Assembly (NCBI GenBank): GCA_003049485.1 | Contig: PYST01000035.1 | Span: 62,001 to 126,000 of the forward strand | DNA from: Ophioceras dolichostomum | Lineage: Eukaryota > Ascomycota > Sordariomycetes > Magnaporthales > Ophioceraceae | Direction of reading: 5' to 3' | Length of the DNA stretch: 64,000 nucleotides | In this document: positions 12,581 to 23,988 of the stretch, in pieces | How the letters are laid out: every line of letters begins with the position of its first letter | How positions within the stretch are numbered: the first letter of the stretch is position 1 | Made by a program: the position numbers and the translations under genes | Notes under the pieces: generated by a model | Told to the model about the DNA's origin: nothing | The model's database searches: none | What the model saw: the letters and a program-made list of their open reading frames with translations, nothing else

Positions 12581-15533
12581 TCAATGAGCGACCTCAGGGA
12601 CAAACAGCGTCTCGAGCTCCCTCCAACGCGGGACGACTTCCCTGTTCTGCACTATGGTTGCGATGGCACTGGCCTGCGTGAGGCCGGTCTCCTTGTATAT
12701 GGCCTCGAGCCGCTCGATGCAGTAGGCCTTCATGGGTGGCGAGCAGACCGACGACATGCCGACGTGGTACAGCGGCCAGACGATGGTGTTGCTGGCTGAG
12801 GCGAGCAGCATGAACCGCTGGGCCTCCTCCTCCGGGCTGCTCGCCCGTGTGGGGTCGAGCAGCGTGGGTCCGAAGTCGTCGACCACGCGGGTTACGGAGG
12901 CGTCGTCCGGGTCTCCGCAACTGGAAGAACTCGAGGACGCCGATGACGAACATGTGGTCGAATCGGGCGACTGCGGTGGTGTCGCGGGCGCCCGGACCTC
13001 GACGGTCGATATGGGGCTGGTCTTGATGAGTGGTGACGAGGAGGAAGGAGAGGACGAGTGGACGGGGTTCGGCGAGTCTGGTGTGGTGAGCAGGCCGGAA
13101 TGCTGCGGTACGCTGGCGAGGATGGCGCCACACATGGACTCGAGGCGTTGGCGAGCGGCGTGGAACTCGTCGATGTACCGGGCCGGAACGAGGGAAGGGT
13201 CAGCGACGTTATGGAAGCGGGCGTGCAGCTCGGACAGGACGGTCTCGAGGATGAGCAGACGACAGGCACGGATGCCATTCCAGACGGCGGCCTTGGCCAC
13301 AGTTGGATAGACATGACAGGCGCTGCCAAAGACGGCCTTGTGCGGGCGCGAGACGCGCAGCACTCGGTACCGCCACGACTCAGGGATGCGAGCAGCGGCA
13401 TGGGCAAACTCGTCATCCATCTCCATCAGCCGGTCGATGACAGCCTCATGGTCACCGAATCGGCCACTCTTGTAGTCGTTGCGGAACTGCAGCACGCGAT
13501 AGATAGGCATGGACACCTCGACGCTGGTCTCAGGGGCTGCCCCGCCGCCGCCGCCGCCGCCGCTGCCACCGCTGGGAGCGCTACCACTGCCGCCTCCTCC
13601 TCCAGGGCCACGGCTGCTGACATCGTCGCTGCTAGAGCTGTCACGACCGCTCTTGCTGCTGTGGTGGCTCTCAAGCTGTCGCACCAGCTCCTCCCGCAGC
13701 TCCACCAAGGATGGCGGCATGGGCAGCTCCTGCTGGATGCAGCTGATCATGACGCTCTGGCAGAGCATCATGAACATCTTGGCGCCCGCGCGAGTGCGGA
13801 ACTGCGCGGGGCCTCGCAGGCGGGCCAGGGCGGCGGCGCCGTTGACGTGCTCCTGCCAGGCCTTCATCGTGCGCGGGGTTGCGTCCGTTGTCATCTCGTA
13901 GAGCCCCAGGATCAAGATGGACAGCATTGTGGTGTCGCGGATGGCCTCTCGCGGCACCTTCAGTGCGGCGTTGATCAGACGCAGAGCTGTGCCGTAGCTC
14001 TTGCGCGCATTCTCCATGACGTCTAAAGAGCGTGTCATGTTGGCCAGTCCGGCGAGGCCCACGGCAGTCATGCTTGCCATGACGCTGTCGACCTGGTGCT
14101 CCGGCACGAGCGCCCCAGGGACCAGAGCGCCCGGCTTCCATATGTCGTAGATGAAGTCGAAGCGCTGGTGGCATGCGTTCTCATCTATGGCCACGTACCG
14201 CGAGAAGAAGTACGCCGTGCCGCGCTCCTGGCATGTCGGATTCAGAGTGTACCAGACTGCGATCATCGGCGTCTTCGGCCAACTGCCGGCGTCTGGTGAC
14301 GGCAGTAGATTCTCGTGCTCGTCTCCCTCGGGTGGAGAGAGCGCGCCGGTCGCCGGTGTCAGCAGCGAAAGTGCCGCCGCCCTCTTCCTCCTCTGCAGCG
14401 AATGGGATCGGGGATGAGGCTGCAGAAAATGCGGTTGCGGTGGCGGTTGCTGTTGCTGTAGTTGCTGTGGAAAAAGGGGCTCAGGGGTGACGGGCGTGGT
14501 GCTGGACGCCGACTCAGGGGTCGAACCACCGCCGCCCGGGTCGGGCGAGGCGCCCTTCCTGCGAGCCTTGGCCTTGGCCTTCTTGATAACGTGGGAGCTC
14601 TCATCCCGGAACATGAGGTCCACAAGATTGCGGTAGCCGGGACATTGTTGCTGTCTCTTATCGCACTGCCCACATCCGGGCTCTCTTTGGTCGCACTGAT
14701 GATGGCAGCGATGGCGACAGCGGAGAAAGGATAACGTTAGTCAAGTCAAGCTAGAAGCCGAGTCGAGAAATAGGACGAATCTCCGGGGACAGAGGCATAT
14801 CGAGACGGGAAACGAGATCGCGACGGAGTGCAACAGAGAGCGATATAGTGCGACAGAGTGCGAGAGGGTATGAGAGAGTATGAGAAAGTGTGTGACTTGG
14901 AGGAGGCATGAGCTACAGGGTGAATGAGTGAGGACACAGCGCAGGTGCATCGCAGCTGCGGTGCTCTCCTGCGATGCACTGCATGGTGTGCTGTATTCTG
15001 GGTGCGGTATGCTGAACAATACTGTGGTATGTTCTGAGGTAGTGAATGTGTTCCAGCTGGAGAGGAGGCTGGCAAGGAACTGACAGCTGATGGCTATCAC
15101 ACGATCCCCCATCAAGGCGACAAGACAAGCCCCCATGCGGCCCCATCCACTATCCTATCCCACAGTGCTGCGCAGCCCCCCAGTCCCCGACCCGACCATT
15201 CAACCCCACGGATCGCGCCGGGCGGAGTCTGGCCAGAGAGCCAACTAGGGAAGGAAGCCGAGGAGCAGGACAGCAGCCACATGCCCTTCCAGACCAGAGT
15301 TCTCAGGGTCCTCAAGGCAAGCTTGTCCTGCCGACGCTTGTGCCTGCCTCAGGTGGGGCCGCCTCAAAGCACCAGATCGTAGATCGGAGGCCTGCGGGAA
15401 GAGGGAGCAAAAAAAAAATGAGGGGATCGAAAAAGAAGGAGACAGATGAACTCACCCGGATTTTACGCTCCCGACAGTTCGAGCACCCCTTGGACGGTTT
15501 GCCGCAGTACACCATCGTGGGCGTTTCTGACAA
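12581..15533 (-). CDS. Zn2Cys6 fungal transcription factor
   Basis: Two exons, complement(join(12581..14695,15456..15533)), 730 residues. Exon 1 (26 codons) ends KGCSNCRERKIR at a GTGAGT donor; exon 2 resumes CDQREPGCGQCDKRQQQC after a CATCATCAG acceptor. Together they give a perfect binuclear zinc cluster, C-x2-C-x6-C-x6-C-x2-C-x6-C, at residues 17-44. A basic linker (KKAKAKARRKG) follows, then Pro/Gln tracts. The rest resembles the fungal-specific regulatory domain of the 'fungal transcription factor 2' (DUF3468) type: AVWYTLNPTCQERGTAYFFSRYV, the long helical middle, and IVWPLYHVGM near the C-terminus. It also contains Ser/Gly-rich insertions. Such proteins bind DNA and control metabolic or stress genes; the targets are unknown. 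The 760-nt intron between the exons is unusually long for this window. Confidence 0.9.
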
Positions 15534-18378
15534 GCCCTCTCCCTCCCTCTGCTACACTTCACTTCGTAGTCGTACTGTCGTCTCCTGTAGATGTCTGTCG
15601 TCGTCTTGCTCAAGACTCACTCGTATTGCTCGCATTCCAGGCCGGGCCAGGCGAATCGGGTTGCTTCGAGCGAGTGCCCTCACTCGGAGGTATCCAAGCG
15701 GCCGGTAACTTGACTCAAGTCAGTCGGTAAGGGGCAGCCCAGGAAGTCCAATAAGTCCAGGAAGTCCAGGAAGTCCAAAGTCGGTCAGCAGTCGTCAGGT
15801 CGTGCAACAGGCCGAGGCGGTCGAGTATGGCCGACTGACAGCGTCTTAGGCCCGACTCGGTCAGACTCTCTCGTTGATGCTGATGCTGATGTCGATCGAT
15901 GACGGCGGTGTTAACGGCCGATATGCCGAGGCAACCGGTCTCTGGTAGCTGGCAAGGCTCTCCGAGTGTCGATTTTGGTATCTTGGTGTCTTGGTGTCTT
16001 GGTGAAGGTTTGGCTGGTGTAGATGGGGTCCGGGACAAAATTCGTAGTCGAGGCAGACTGCCAGGCAGACGCTCTCAACAGGATTGTCGGCCTGAGAAGT
16101 ATAAGAACGACGATGTGGGTGGGCCGGGCTTGATGTGATGGATTAGGAAACGACGGGAGGCATGATACATAATATCTACCGTGCGTGCTCGCGCCCATGC
16201 CCAAGTTCCACGCCCTCGCGCTCTCCCTTATCCTCGGCGCTGCGCTCCCGTTTTACGGTTTGCAGGCTCGACAGGTGATCACGGGGCGGCGGCCTCGTTA
16301 CTGGCTGAGACTTGCTGCTGCGACTTGCTGGCGCGCCAGGATCAAGCCATCAACCACCCATCAAAGCCATCGACCCGTCAAGCCGTTAGACCGTCAAGCC
16401 GCTCAAAAAGCCAACCGTCAGTTCGACTTTGCCCATTCAAGCCCCCCCTGCCAAAGACGCCAAAGACGGCTACCGGTCAGTTTGCGGTGAAATAGGGCTG
16501 AGGGGGGAGGGGCGCGTGTGGGTGGGCTGAACAGATGCGTCTGCACGTTGCACGTCTGGTCGCTGCACCACGGGCTTGTTACGTAGGATATTTCTTTGCC
16601 AGGGTGTCAAGGGGGATCCAGGATGTCTTGTCCCTGGTCGGAAATAGGAAACGGGTAGAAACGGGGCCACTCATAAGACGCACTGTAAGAGACACCGCCC
16701 ACCCTTTCCACTGCCTTTGCTGCTTTTTCCTGACGGGGGTCGGTTCAAAGGTTGCAAGTTTTCCGCACAAAGATGGAAATATAGTTGGGCATGTCGCTTG
16801 CGACGTACGGAATAGGTACCGAGGCAAGAAAGGGAGGCTGCAGGTAAGATGTGCAGCGCACGCAGGAGGTAGCTTGCTTGTAACTCGTGTGGCGTACGAA
16901 GTACTGCGCGCCGCGGTGGAATATTGCCCACGATATTCCTTTTTTGATCTCCCCCTCTTTCTCTGATGCGGTCTGAAGCTCTGACCAGGATTCCAGGATC
17001 CAAAATCCTAGGCTGGGAGGGCCACGACAATGGCTGGATGGCGTCGGGAATTTGGTGGAAGAAAAAGTAGTGTGGAGGGGCGGAGAGATAGAGAGGGAGG
17101 GAGAGCAGAGTGAGATCGGTTGTCGTTGATGAGGCACTTGCAGGGGTGTGTTTCCTATTTGGGATACCTGTGCGAGCGCCCTATTGAACCCGGAAGTATC
17201 CGTGAGCCGTTGCCGACCACTAGGAACTCGACGACCGCAAAAGGACTGGCCTGGCTCAGGTTAACCTTGTTAACATTACCACACATTATTCCGTACAACT
17301 CCGTCCCTTCATGTAAGAGTGAGCGCGCGCCTCCCCTGCCCCCTGCCTCGTCTGGCTTAGTTTCCTATCCTATCTTGCATCCTGCCAGCAGCGCGGGCAA
17401 GAGACAGAAAGGTGTTACTCCAGCGGGTGCGAATACGCGTGCATCCTGCTCCCCAGCTCCCCACCCCAGCTGAGCTGAAGCGAAGTATCAGACGACCGCA
17501 AGCATAAGATATTCGAGAAATGAGAAGCAGGGAGGGAGGGACAGAGGGAGGGCTGGACGCTTATTTTGCCCGTCCGTGCCTTAGGTTACCGCTCACTTTC
17601 GGGTGAACATATATACATATGTACACAGGTACCTACCTCCCTCCTCCTTCTTGCAGCTGAGTACATAGACAATACTTCTGCTTGTATCGAGGTGCGCATC
17701 TGCACCCTCCTTTCGCAAAGGGCACTTGGTCCTTCTGGTGGTGGTGTGATGCCAGCAAAGCTAGCAGCACCAGCGAATCATCTCGCGACTTCACCGCTCG
17801 ATAAAGAACAAGCCACGGCGCACCCGCAGGAGAGAGCCAGCCACTTGGCTGACGGACATGGCGGTTGGCAAGCGCCAAGTCCATGGAAGACGCCCATGGA
17901 AGACGCCCATGGAATCTTCGAACAGGGGCGCCGAACGACGAGATGCGCGTCCTTTCCCATTTCCACCTCTTTTCCCCCATTCTCTCATTCTCGTCCCCAT
18001 CATCCTCCCCTTAGTGTCCTCCGTCCTCGGGGATCTGACTGGCTCGAGAACGCCTCTCGCAACGGCTGCAGGGTTACAGTCCCTGCAAGCCCCTGCAAGC
18101 CTCTTTTATTCTCCCATAGCTGGATGCCGGAGGCCCCGAACGACGATTCGATGATTCGGCGACCGGGAAGACTCATCTCGTGGCGCTCACTGGCTCCCGT
18201 CGCACACCTCCCATTTCCCCTACTAGTGTGGCAGAGAAATAGCAGAGGATGGCAAAGTCAGGGCAGGCACGGGACCACGAGACCCTCCGCGTCCCGTTCG
18301 GATCCGAATAATCAAAAAAAGACCAGCCACTCTGAAAGTGTCCGAAAGTAGGGGGGTTGCTCCGCTCTGCTCTGTGTT

Positions 18379-18454
18379 GCTTCTGCTTCTGCATCCGCTT
18401 CCGCTTCTGCTTCCGCTTCTGCTTCTGCTTCTGCTTCTGCTTCTGCTTCTGCTG
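18379..18454. repeat. Hexanucleotide microsatellite (GCTTCT/GCTTCC)n
   Basis: About twelve imperfect copies of GCTTCT and GCTTCC in tandem. Read on the minus strand it would encode alternating Ala-Glu, but the surrounding frame is not otherwise gene-like, so it is treated as a non-coding simple repeat. Confidence 0.85.
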
Positions 18455-19151
18455 CGGACTGACGCCCGCTGCGCATGCGTAGATCGGGGATGGTGAGAAC
18501 AGGGGAGGATGAAACAGAAAGGAAGCAAGAAACAAAGGGGAACGGACATGGAGAAACATCAAGAGAAAAAGAAAGGAGAAAGACCAGCGCTGGACGCCAG
18601 TGCTCAGTCCGGACCCCTCGCTCAGCCCTATTAGTAATTACAAGAGAAGAAACCTTGAAAGCAACGTGGCAGCCCCCCACCTCCGGCACGTCTTTTACCC
18701 ATCCATCCTCCCCTCGTCCCTGTCTCCCTTCATGTTTGTCTCTCTCATCTCCTGTGTCTGGCCCCTTGTCAACCCGTGCTTCCGGGATTGCAATCGGACT
18801 CGGGGCAACAGAACGGGCGCCATCACACAAACAGAGTGATCAGCGTCAGCGGCACGCCTCAGATCCAGCCGGACCGCCACGGCCATCCATTGAGACAGAC
18901 AGGCAGCTGGAAGTCCAGCTATCACGCTCGGGGGCGCAAGGAGGCGCTACGGAAGGGCGTCCACAGCCAGACCCTCCTCGTGCTTTTCAGACAAGGTTGA
19001 CAGGAGCTTCTGCAGACAACCTGAAGGTAGGAAGGCATGAGGAGGGAAGCACGAGCAGGGAAACACGAGCCGAAGCATGATGGAATCAATGATGCAGAAA
19101 AAAGAAACAAGCACAGGCCCGTCGGCACGCGGCGCGGCCCCCCCCCCCCCC

Positions 19152-19184
19152 NNNNNNNNNNNNNNNNNNNNNNNNNNNNNNNNN
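19152..19184. other. Assembly gap in poly-C tract
   Basis: Thirty-three N bases are flanked by about 13 C on the left and 10 C on the right. The real length of the homopolymer is unknown. Any frame running through it is unreliable. Confidence 0.99.
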
Positions 19185-20009
19185 CCCCCCCCCCACTGCA
19201 CCTAGAAAACAGAGGCCAAAAAAGAAACAAAAAGAGACGGCTTGAGTGGTGGCGGGCGCTCCGTGATGCAGCCACACGACACCACATGCACACCGACGGT
19301 CGGGACGTGCTCGACGCGAGTCAGCAGCCAACTCCTATCTTTATACGTGGTACGTGCTTCGTGCCGTCCACCTAGCTCTTGCCGTCTGCCCGCCCGGTGT
19401 CTGTGGTCGGTCCTTATAAGTTCTAGCTGCCTCGAGTCTAAACTTGACAGTTGTGGGTCTTTTAATCGCACCCGCATTCGTTCGCTCTCGTTCGTTCAGT
19501 GGTAGGACCTGCCTCGCACTCGCACCTACACTTGAAAGCTCGTCCATTGCCATCGCAACTGCCAGAGGCGTCTAGGTCTGCCTAGTAGATGCTCGCATGT
19601 ACGCTCTAGCTACCATGGCTCAAAGTCAAAAAGTGAGGCAGGTGGGAGACTGGATAGCCGACAAGATATAGTAGTCACTAGTAGTCACCGTTGATACCTG
19701 GCGAGAGTATATAAGTGTATAGGGAGAAGAGAATGACAACGTTGAAGAAGAGCTACAGAGAAATACCTAGACTCGTTTTCAGATCGTCGCCATTGTCCCA
19801 TTATATACACATACCTCTTTTTGCTGTTGTACGTGCAGGCCGTCGCCACAGTTCCATCGCTTTCGCCCCATTGATTCTACACACCGCACAGCAGGTGCTT
19901 GAGTAGGAGGAGGGGCTCGAGACAGACGGCGAATCAAGAAAAGCAGGAAGAAGTGCAAGACAGGGACCGAAGAACTCTCAGCAAGAGAGCAAGGAAGAGG
20001 AATACGACC

Positions 20010-20915
20010 ATGGCTGTCCTAAACACACTCAACCGCGTCTCCATCGCGCAGATCTGCGTCTACTCCCCTTCACTAGTGGTGGCCATCGTGCTGGCAACGC
20101 GGCACGGCTTCGGGAAATCCTCCGGCTGGTACTACCTGGTCCTGTTCTCGGTGATCCGCATCCTCGGCGCGTCGATGCAGCTGGCGACCGTCAACGACCC
20201 GGACAACATCTCGCTCATCGTCGGCTCCATGACGCTGGAGTCGGCCGGGCTCTCGCCCCTGATTCTCGTCAACCTCGGCCTCATCGCCCGCGTGGCGGCC
20301 AGCATCAGCAAGACCACCGACGCGATCCTCCAGCCGCGCGCCATGAAGCTGATCCAGATGCTCGTCCTGGTCGGCCTGATCCTCTCCATCGTTGGCGGAG
20401 TTAAGCTCGGCGACAACATCGGCGAAGCCCAGTCGACCTCGCCGCAGCCGACGGCAGCCACGGGCGCATCATCTTCGTCCACTACCACCAACTCGGTCGC
20501 CATCCCGTCGGAGATGCAGGCGGGAATCGGCCTGATGATCGCCGGCTTCGTCATCCTCGTCGGCGCGGCCGGCACGCTGGCCATCCAGATGAGGGCCATA
20601 GAGCGCGGCGAGCGGCGGCTGCTGCTCGCGGTCGCCTGCGCCGTCCCGTTCGTCGCCGTCCGCATTATCTACTCGGCCATGGCCACTTACACCTCCAACC
20701 CCGACTTCCGCTGGTATGCCGGCAGCAGCCACTACACGGATTACCTCATCGGGTTGGACACCGTCATGGAGATGGCCGCCGTCGTGGTCATCGAGGGCAT
20801 CGGCCTGACCGTGCGCCGGATTCCCAAGGGCGAGCGAGGCGGCCAGGCAGTCCCCACAGGCAAGCCGGTGGGGGAAATTCAGAAGCACAAGGACACCGAC
20901 GCTATCACAGCCTAG
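20010..20915 (+). CDS. DUF7702 multi-pass membrane protein
   Basis: Single exon, 301 residues. The start at 20010 is chosen over an in-frame ATG at 19899 because it has a better context (GACCATGG), begins at the conserved part (MAVLNTLNRVSIAQICVYSPSLVVAIVLATRHGFG), and the upstream 37 residues are very basic and unlike the family. About seven hydrophobic helices are visible. Family hallmarks are the N-terminal IAQICVYSP and GWYYLVLFSVIRILGASMQL. A Ser/Thr-rich loop (about 155-175) precedes the fifth helix. The C-terminus is short, hydrophilic and basic. The family is restricted to fungi and has no established biochemical role; a seven-helix topology is visible but receptor function is only a guess. 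Confidence 0.88.
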   Translation: MAVLNTLNRVSIAQICVYSPSLVVAIVLATRHGFGKSSGWYYLVLFSVIRILGASMQLATVNDPDNISLIVGSMTLESAGLSPLILVNLGLIARVAASISKTTDAILQPRAMKLIQMLVLVGLILSIVGGVKLGDNIGEAQSTSPQPTAATGASSSSTTTNSVAIPSEMQAGIGLMIAGFVILVGAAGTLAIQMRAIERGERRLLLAVACAVPFVAVRIIYSAMATYTSNPDFRWYAGSSHYTDYLIGLDTVMEMAAVVVIEGIGLTVRRIPKGERGGQAVPTGKPVGEIQKHKDTDAITA

Positions 20916-21521
20916 GCGTAGGATCGCCCGAGACTCGTGAGTCTGGTTCCGTATCGCCGCGTTTCTGTCAGGCACACCCCCTTTTCTATGCAGGCGCCAC
21001 CAATTATAATTATGCATCTAGAGGACTCCGACGGGCGGGCGGGCGGTTTCGCCAAGACGGTTGCTTGCACACAGGAGGAGCAAAGGAGAAAAGGGGCATC
21101 GGGCGTCTCGGGAGGGCCTGGTCACAGAACCGAACTCAAATATTTTTGTTAAAATGAATCCATGCGAGCGAAATTGCTTTTTTCATATCGCACGATCAAG
21201 CATCCGGGAATCCCAGGGAGGCAGGCGATCTATACCTCAGGGGTCGAGGCGGACTGGACTGAACAGCGCATGGGTCCCGTCAGAAAGTATCCTGTACTCT
21301 GTCTGGGCTCTGGTACTAAATATCCACACCTCCAGTACTAGGTAGGTACATCGTCAGCCAGCCTTTCTGTCCTTCGCAGGGGTAACTACAAAGGGATGTA
21401 CCTTAGTTGCAAAGGACCTTAGTTACTTACCACCACCTCCCAACATTGATTGCCTTCACCATTCTATCCACAACCGAAGTGTGCCGAGCCCGAGAACCGA
21501 AGTTATTATTACATGAGCTCA
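20916..21521. other. Convergent 3' flanks
   Basis: Short spacer between convergent genes. It contains an ACTAGGTAGGTAC word at about 21336-21350 and AT-rich bits near 21000-21015. No gene is seen. Confidence 0.5.
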
Positions 21522-23423
21522 CTATGAAACATCACCCCCAAACCCGACTGGCCGCCTCTTCCCGTCGTTCTCGGGCAGAATGGCCAGCGCCTTGTAAATT
21601 CTGCCCATGCCGTTGGGCCCGCGATCGATGAGCCTTTGACAGGCCTTCAATATCTTGCTGACAGGCTCTGAGGCCTTTTTCACGTCGCCCCCTTCCTGCA
21701 CAGCAGAGGAGCGGTGCTCTAGCAGCATCTGCGCCCGCTGCATGATGCCCATGCCCTCGAGAAACGAGGCCTGCTCGACGGGGCCGTGGACCTCGACGCC
21801 CTCGCTGGCCTTGAGCGCCTCCTCGGCCACGGCGGCGAAGTCCACGTCGGCGCTCAGGTCGGTCAGCCCGGGCTCGACGAAAGGGCTCACTTGGCGGTGG
21901 CGGCGGATGCCGCGGAGCGTGTTGGCTGGCACGGTGCCGTCGCCCGGGCCGTAGTCCAAGATGAGGGCCGCGCCGCTGGGCCGCTCCTTCGGGTGCTTTG
22001 CCGAGCCTCCGATGCGGGCTGCCATGTCTGCCGCGTACAGCGACGCATCCGGACAGACCTCGACGACGGCGTCGGGCAGGGTCCGCAGCGCGCGTAGCCG
22101 GGGCGACAGCTCGGGGACGTAACGCGAGTGTCGCGTGGGGGACTTGGACAGCGTCAGCTGGAAGTCTGGCGGCGGCGAGTCCCACCGTTGGCTCACCGGA
22201 GTGCGGAGGCTTTCATGCGTCGACCCCGGCGGCGTGGGGCTCACTAGCATCTCGCGCCACTGGAGGGTTGGCTTGCTGGTTTTTGCCGATGGCGAGCTAT
22301 GATCCGGCGGGGAGGCTGGCGTGTCTGTAGACTCCTGGGAGGCCGGCACGGTGACATTCTGGAAGACGTGGATAGGTAGGGCGTCGAAAAACTCATGCGC
22401 TACAATGAACGGTGTCTTTTTGGGATCTGATGGTGGGATCGTTAGCTAGCCGAGAAGTATTCATAAGAGGCTATAAGAGAGGATGCATACCGATGGGGAT
22501 CGACTTCACGGTCTCGGTCCAAACAATGGGGAGGGATGCGTGCTTGCAGAGACTGTGGTATCCCACTTTGGACTCGGTCATGGGTGCGTCTTCACCGCAG
22601 AGCAGGTTCTTCTGGGCCATACGCAGTTCTGGACTAGCCTCAACCATGTAGATGGCATCGATGCTATGGGCCATCTCGGGGAAACTTTGAAGGGTCTGGG
22701 TTGAGTCATCGATGGAATAGTGTAAAAGTCAGTCATATCTGCCGTACGACAATACAACGCGTGTGGGTGCGAGTCGCAGGCCATAAAGGTTATAACGTTA
22801 TACTCACCCGCAGCATGTCGTTCATGAGCGTGCCACGGCCAGGACCCAGCTCGATGAGCTCCACGCCCTGGATGGGGCGACCTTGCGACATCCACTCGGC
22901 CACAAACCAGATGCCGATGAGCTCGCCAAACACCTGAGAGATCTCAGGCGATGTGACGAAGTCGCCCTTTAGACCGAATTGGTCCCTCTCACCCTCACCT
23001 GAGATGGCCCCGGTGTAATAGCCACCTAGGTCCGATGTGAGGCACATACGCATATAGCTAGCCAGAGGAACCGGTCCTGTGGCCTATCCAACGTCCAGCA
23101 TCCAGATGCAATGTCAGCGCTGGATCCTGGATGCGCAATAACAAACCAGTGCATGGTCGGATGAAGTGACATACGGATATGGTCTCAGCTAGTTGTTTGG
23201 CCAGAGGAGTAGACCATTGCCTCTCATCAGGCGAGCTCCGCCTCGGAGCTGTCGACGACAAGCTTCGCCAGCTCGCCCAGCTCACCCTTGACACATGATG
23301 AGCTTGAGGCCGCAGCTGAGGGCGAAGTTGCAGCCGAAGTTGAGACCGAAGCCGAGGCAGCGCATTGAGGCCTCGAACAGAGACCAGCCCAGGCAATGTA
23401 GGTCTCATTTTGAACTTGATCAT
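21522..23423 (-). CDS. NDUFAF7: Mitochondrial NDUFAF7/MidA-type arginine methyltransferase
   Basis: Four exons, complement(join(21522..22426,22491..22695,22808..23083,23175..23423)), 544 residues, all junctions in frame. An in-frame ATG at 23408 has the better context and may be the real start. The first 60 residues are rich in Arg, Leu, Ser and Gln with no acid, a typical mitochondrial presequence. Then come PLAKQLAETISATGPVPLASYM, DLGGYYTG, the conserved GDFVTSPEISQVFGELIGIW, the SAM-binding VELIELGPGRGTLMNDMLR, AIYMVEASPELR and IVAHEFFDALPIH. These motifs define the MidA/DUF185 family. Human NDUFAF7 dimethylates an Arg of complex I subunit NDUFS2 during assembly; the same role is inferred here. 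The protein is longer than the human one because of Pro/Ser/Thr-rich insertions after residue 260. Divergent from the CDK11-like gene. Confidence 0.93.
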
Positions 23424-23988
23424 AAAGACGAGCTCATCTTGGATCCGTCTGCGTTTTCGTCCACAAAATCTTTATGGGTTTGAAGTGAGGAGAAATCGGC
23501 CCATCCAAGACATGAAAGACGGGACAGACGGGAGGGAGCAAGGTTGATATCTCGATGTGCCGTGGTAGGGGTAAAGAACATATAAGTGGGGCATTGCATT
23601 GCAGCATGTGGAAGTGGGCGACGACCCCTGCAAGTTAACATCAACGTCACAAGGTGGGCTTGAAGCTTCTATCGGAGGTACCGGCCAGCTGAGGCTGCGC
23701 CAACTCAAAATTACTTACAAGCCGGGCAATACGGCTACCTACTAGATAACACAACAAACAACATTCCCGACCCGCCGACTTTGCGCCGATTCGAACCGAT
23801 TTGGAAATCTGCGAAGGGCACACCTGACCCTCCAGGGAGGTGTAGACATGCAGTAGCCTGGCCCCGATTCCCCGATTGCAACTAGTCCGACGCGCCAGCC
23901 GGGACCGAATTCGAGACCAGAAGAGAGAGAGAGACAGAGAGAAGGCTGCGACCATCGTGGCTCTTTTGTCTTCTCCATTCTCCCTGCC
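23424..23988. promoter_or_regulatory. Shared divergent upstream region
   Basis: This 565-bp segment separates the starts of the NDUFAF7-like gene (minus) and the CDK11-like gene (plus). A GA-rich run lies at about 23922-23945 just upstream of the kinase start. Both promoters should be here. No TATA box is evident. Confidence 0.55.

Larger units (their letters stand above)
15534..20009. other. Gene-poor interval with simple repeats and an assembly gap
   Basis: This 4.5-kb stretch separates the starts of the zinc-cluster gene (minus) and the DUF7702 gene (plus). It contains short tandem words (GAAGTCCAG at 15743-15777, TGTCTTGG at about 15974-16003, CCATGGAAGACGC at 17881-17915), a GCTTCT/GCTTCC hexanucleotide array at 18379-18454, and a gap at 19152-19184. 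Open frames of up to 261 codons (17566-18351, plus) have no recognisable domain and atypical composition. I support no gene here, but a small or poorly conserved one cannot be excluded. Confidence 0.5.

Noticed and set aside
15721..16010. Short direct repeats (GAAGTCCAG, TGTCTTGG) considered as a CRISPR-like or transposon end
   Set aside because: Units are 8-9 bp and directly adjacent with no spacers, so they are simple tandem repeats in a eukaryotic genome.
17566..18351. 261-codon plus-strand frame in the gene-poor interval
   Set aside because: No signal peptide, domain or conserved pattern; composition resembles translated non-coding DNA and it contains a small CCATGGAAGACGC tandem repeat.
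18312..18830. Minus-strand frame with Ala-Glu repeats
   Set aside because: The repeat comes from the GCTTCT microsatellite; the flanks look non-coding.
23762..23800. B-box-like GGTTCGAATCGG on the minus strand, possible tRNA
   Set aside because: No matching A-box at the right distance and the flanking bases do not form a T-stem.
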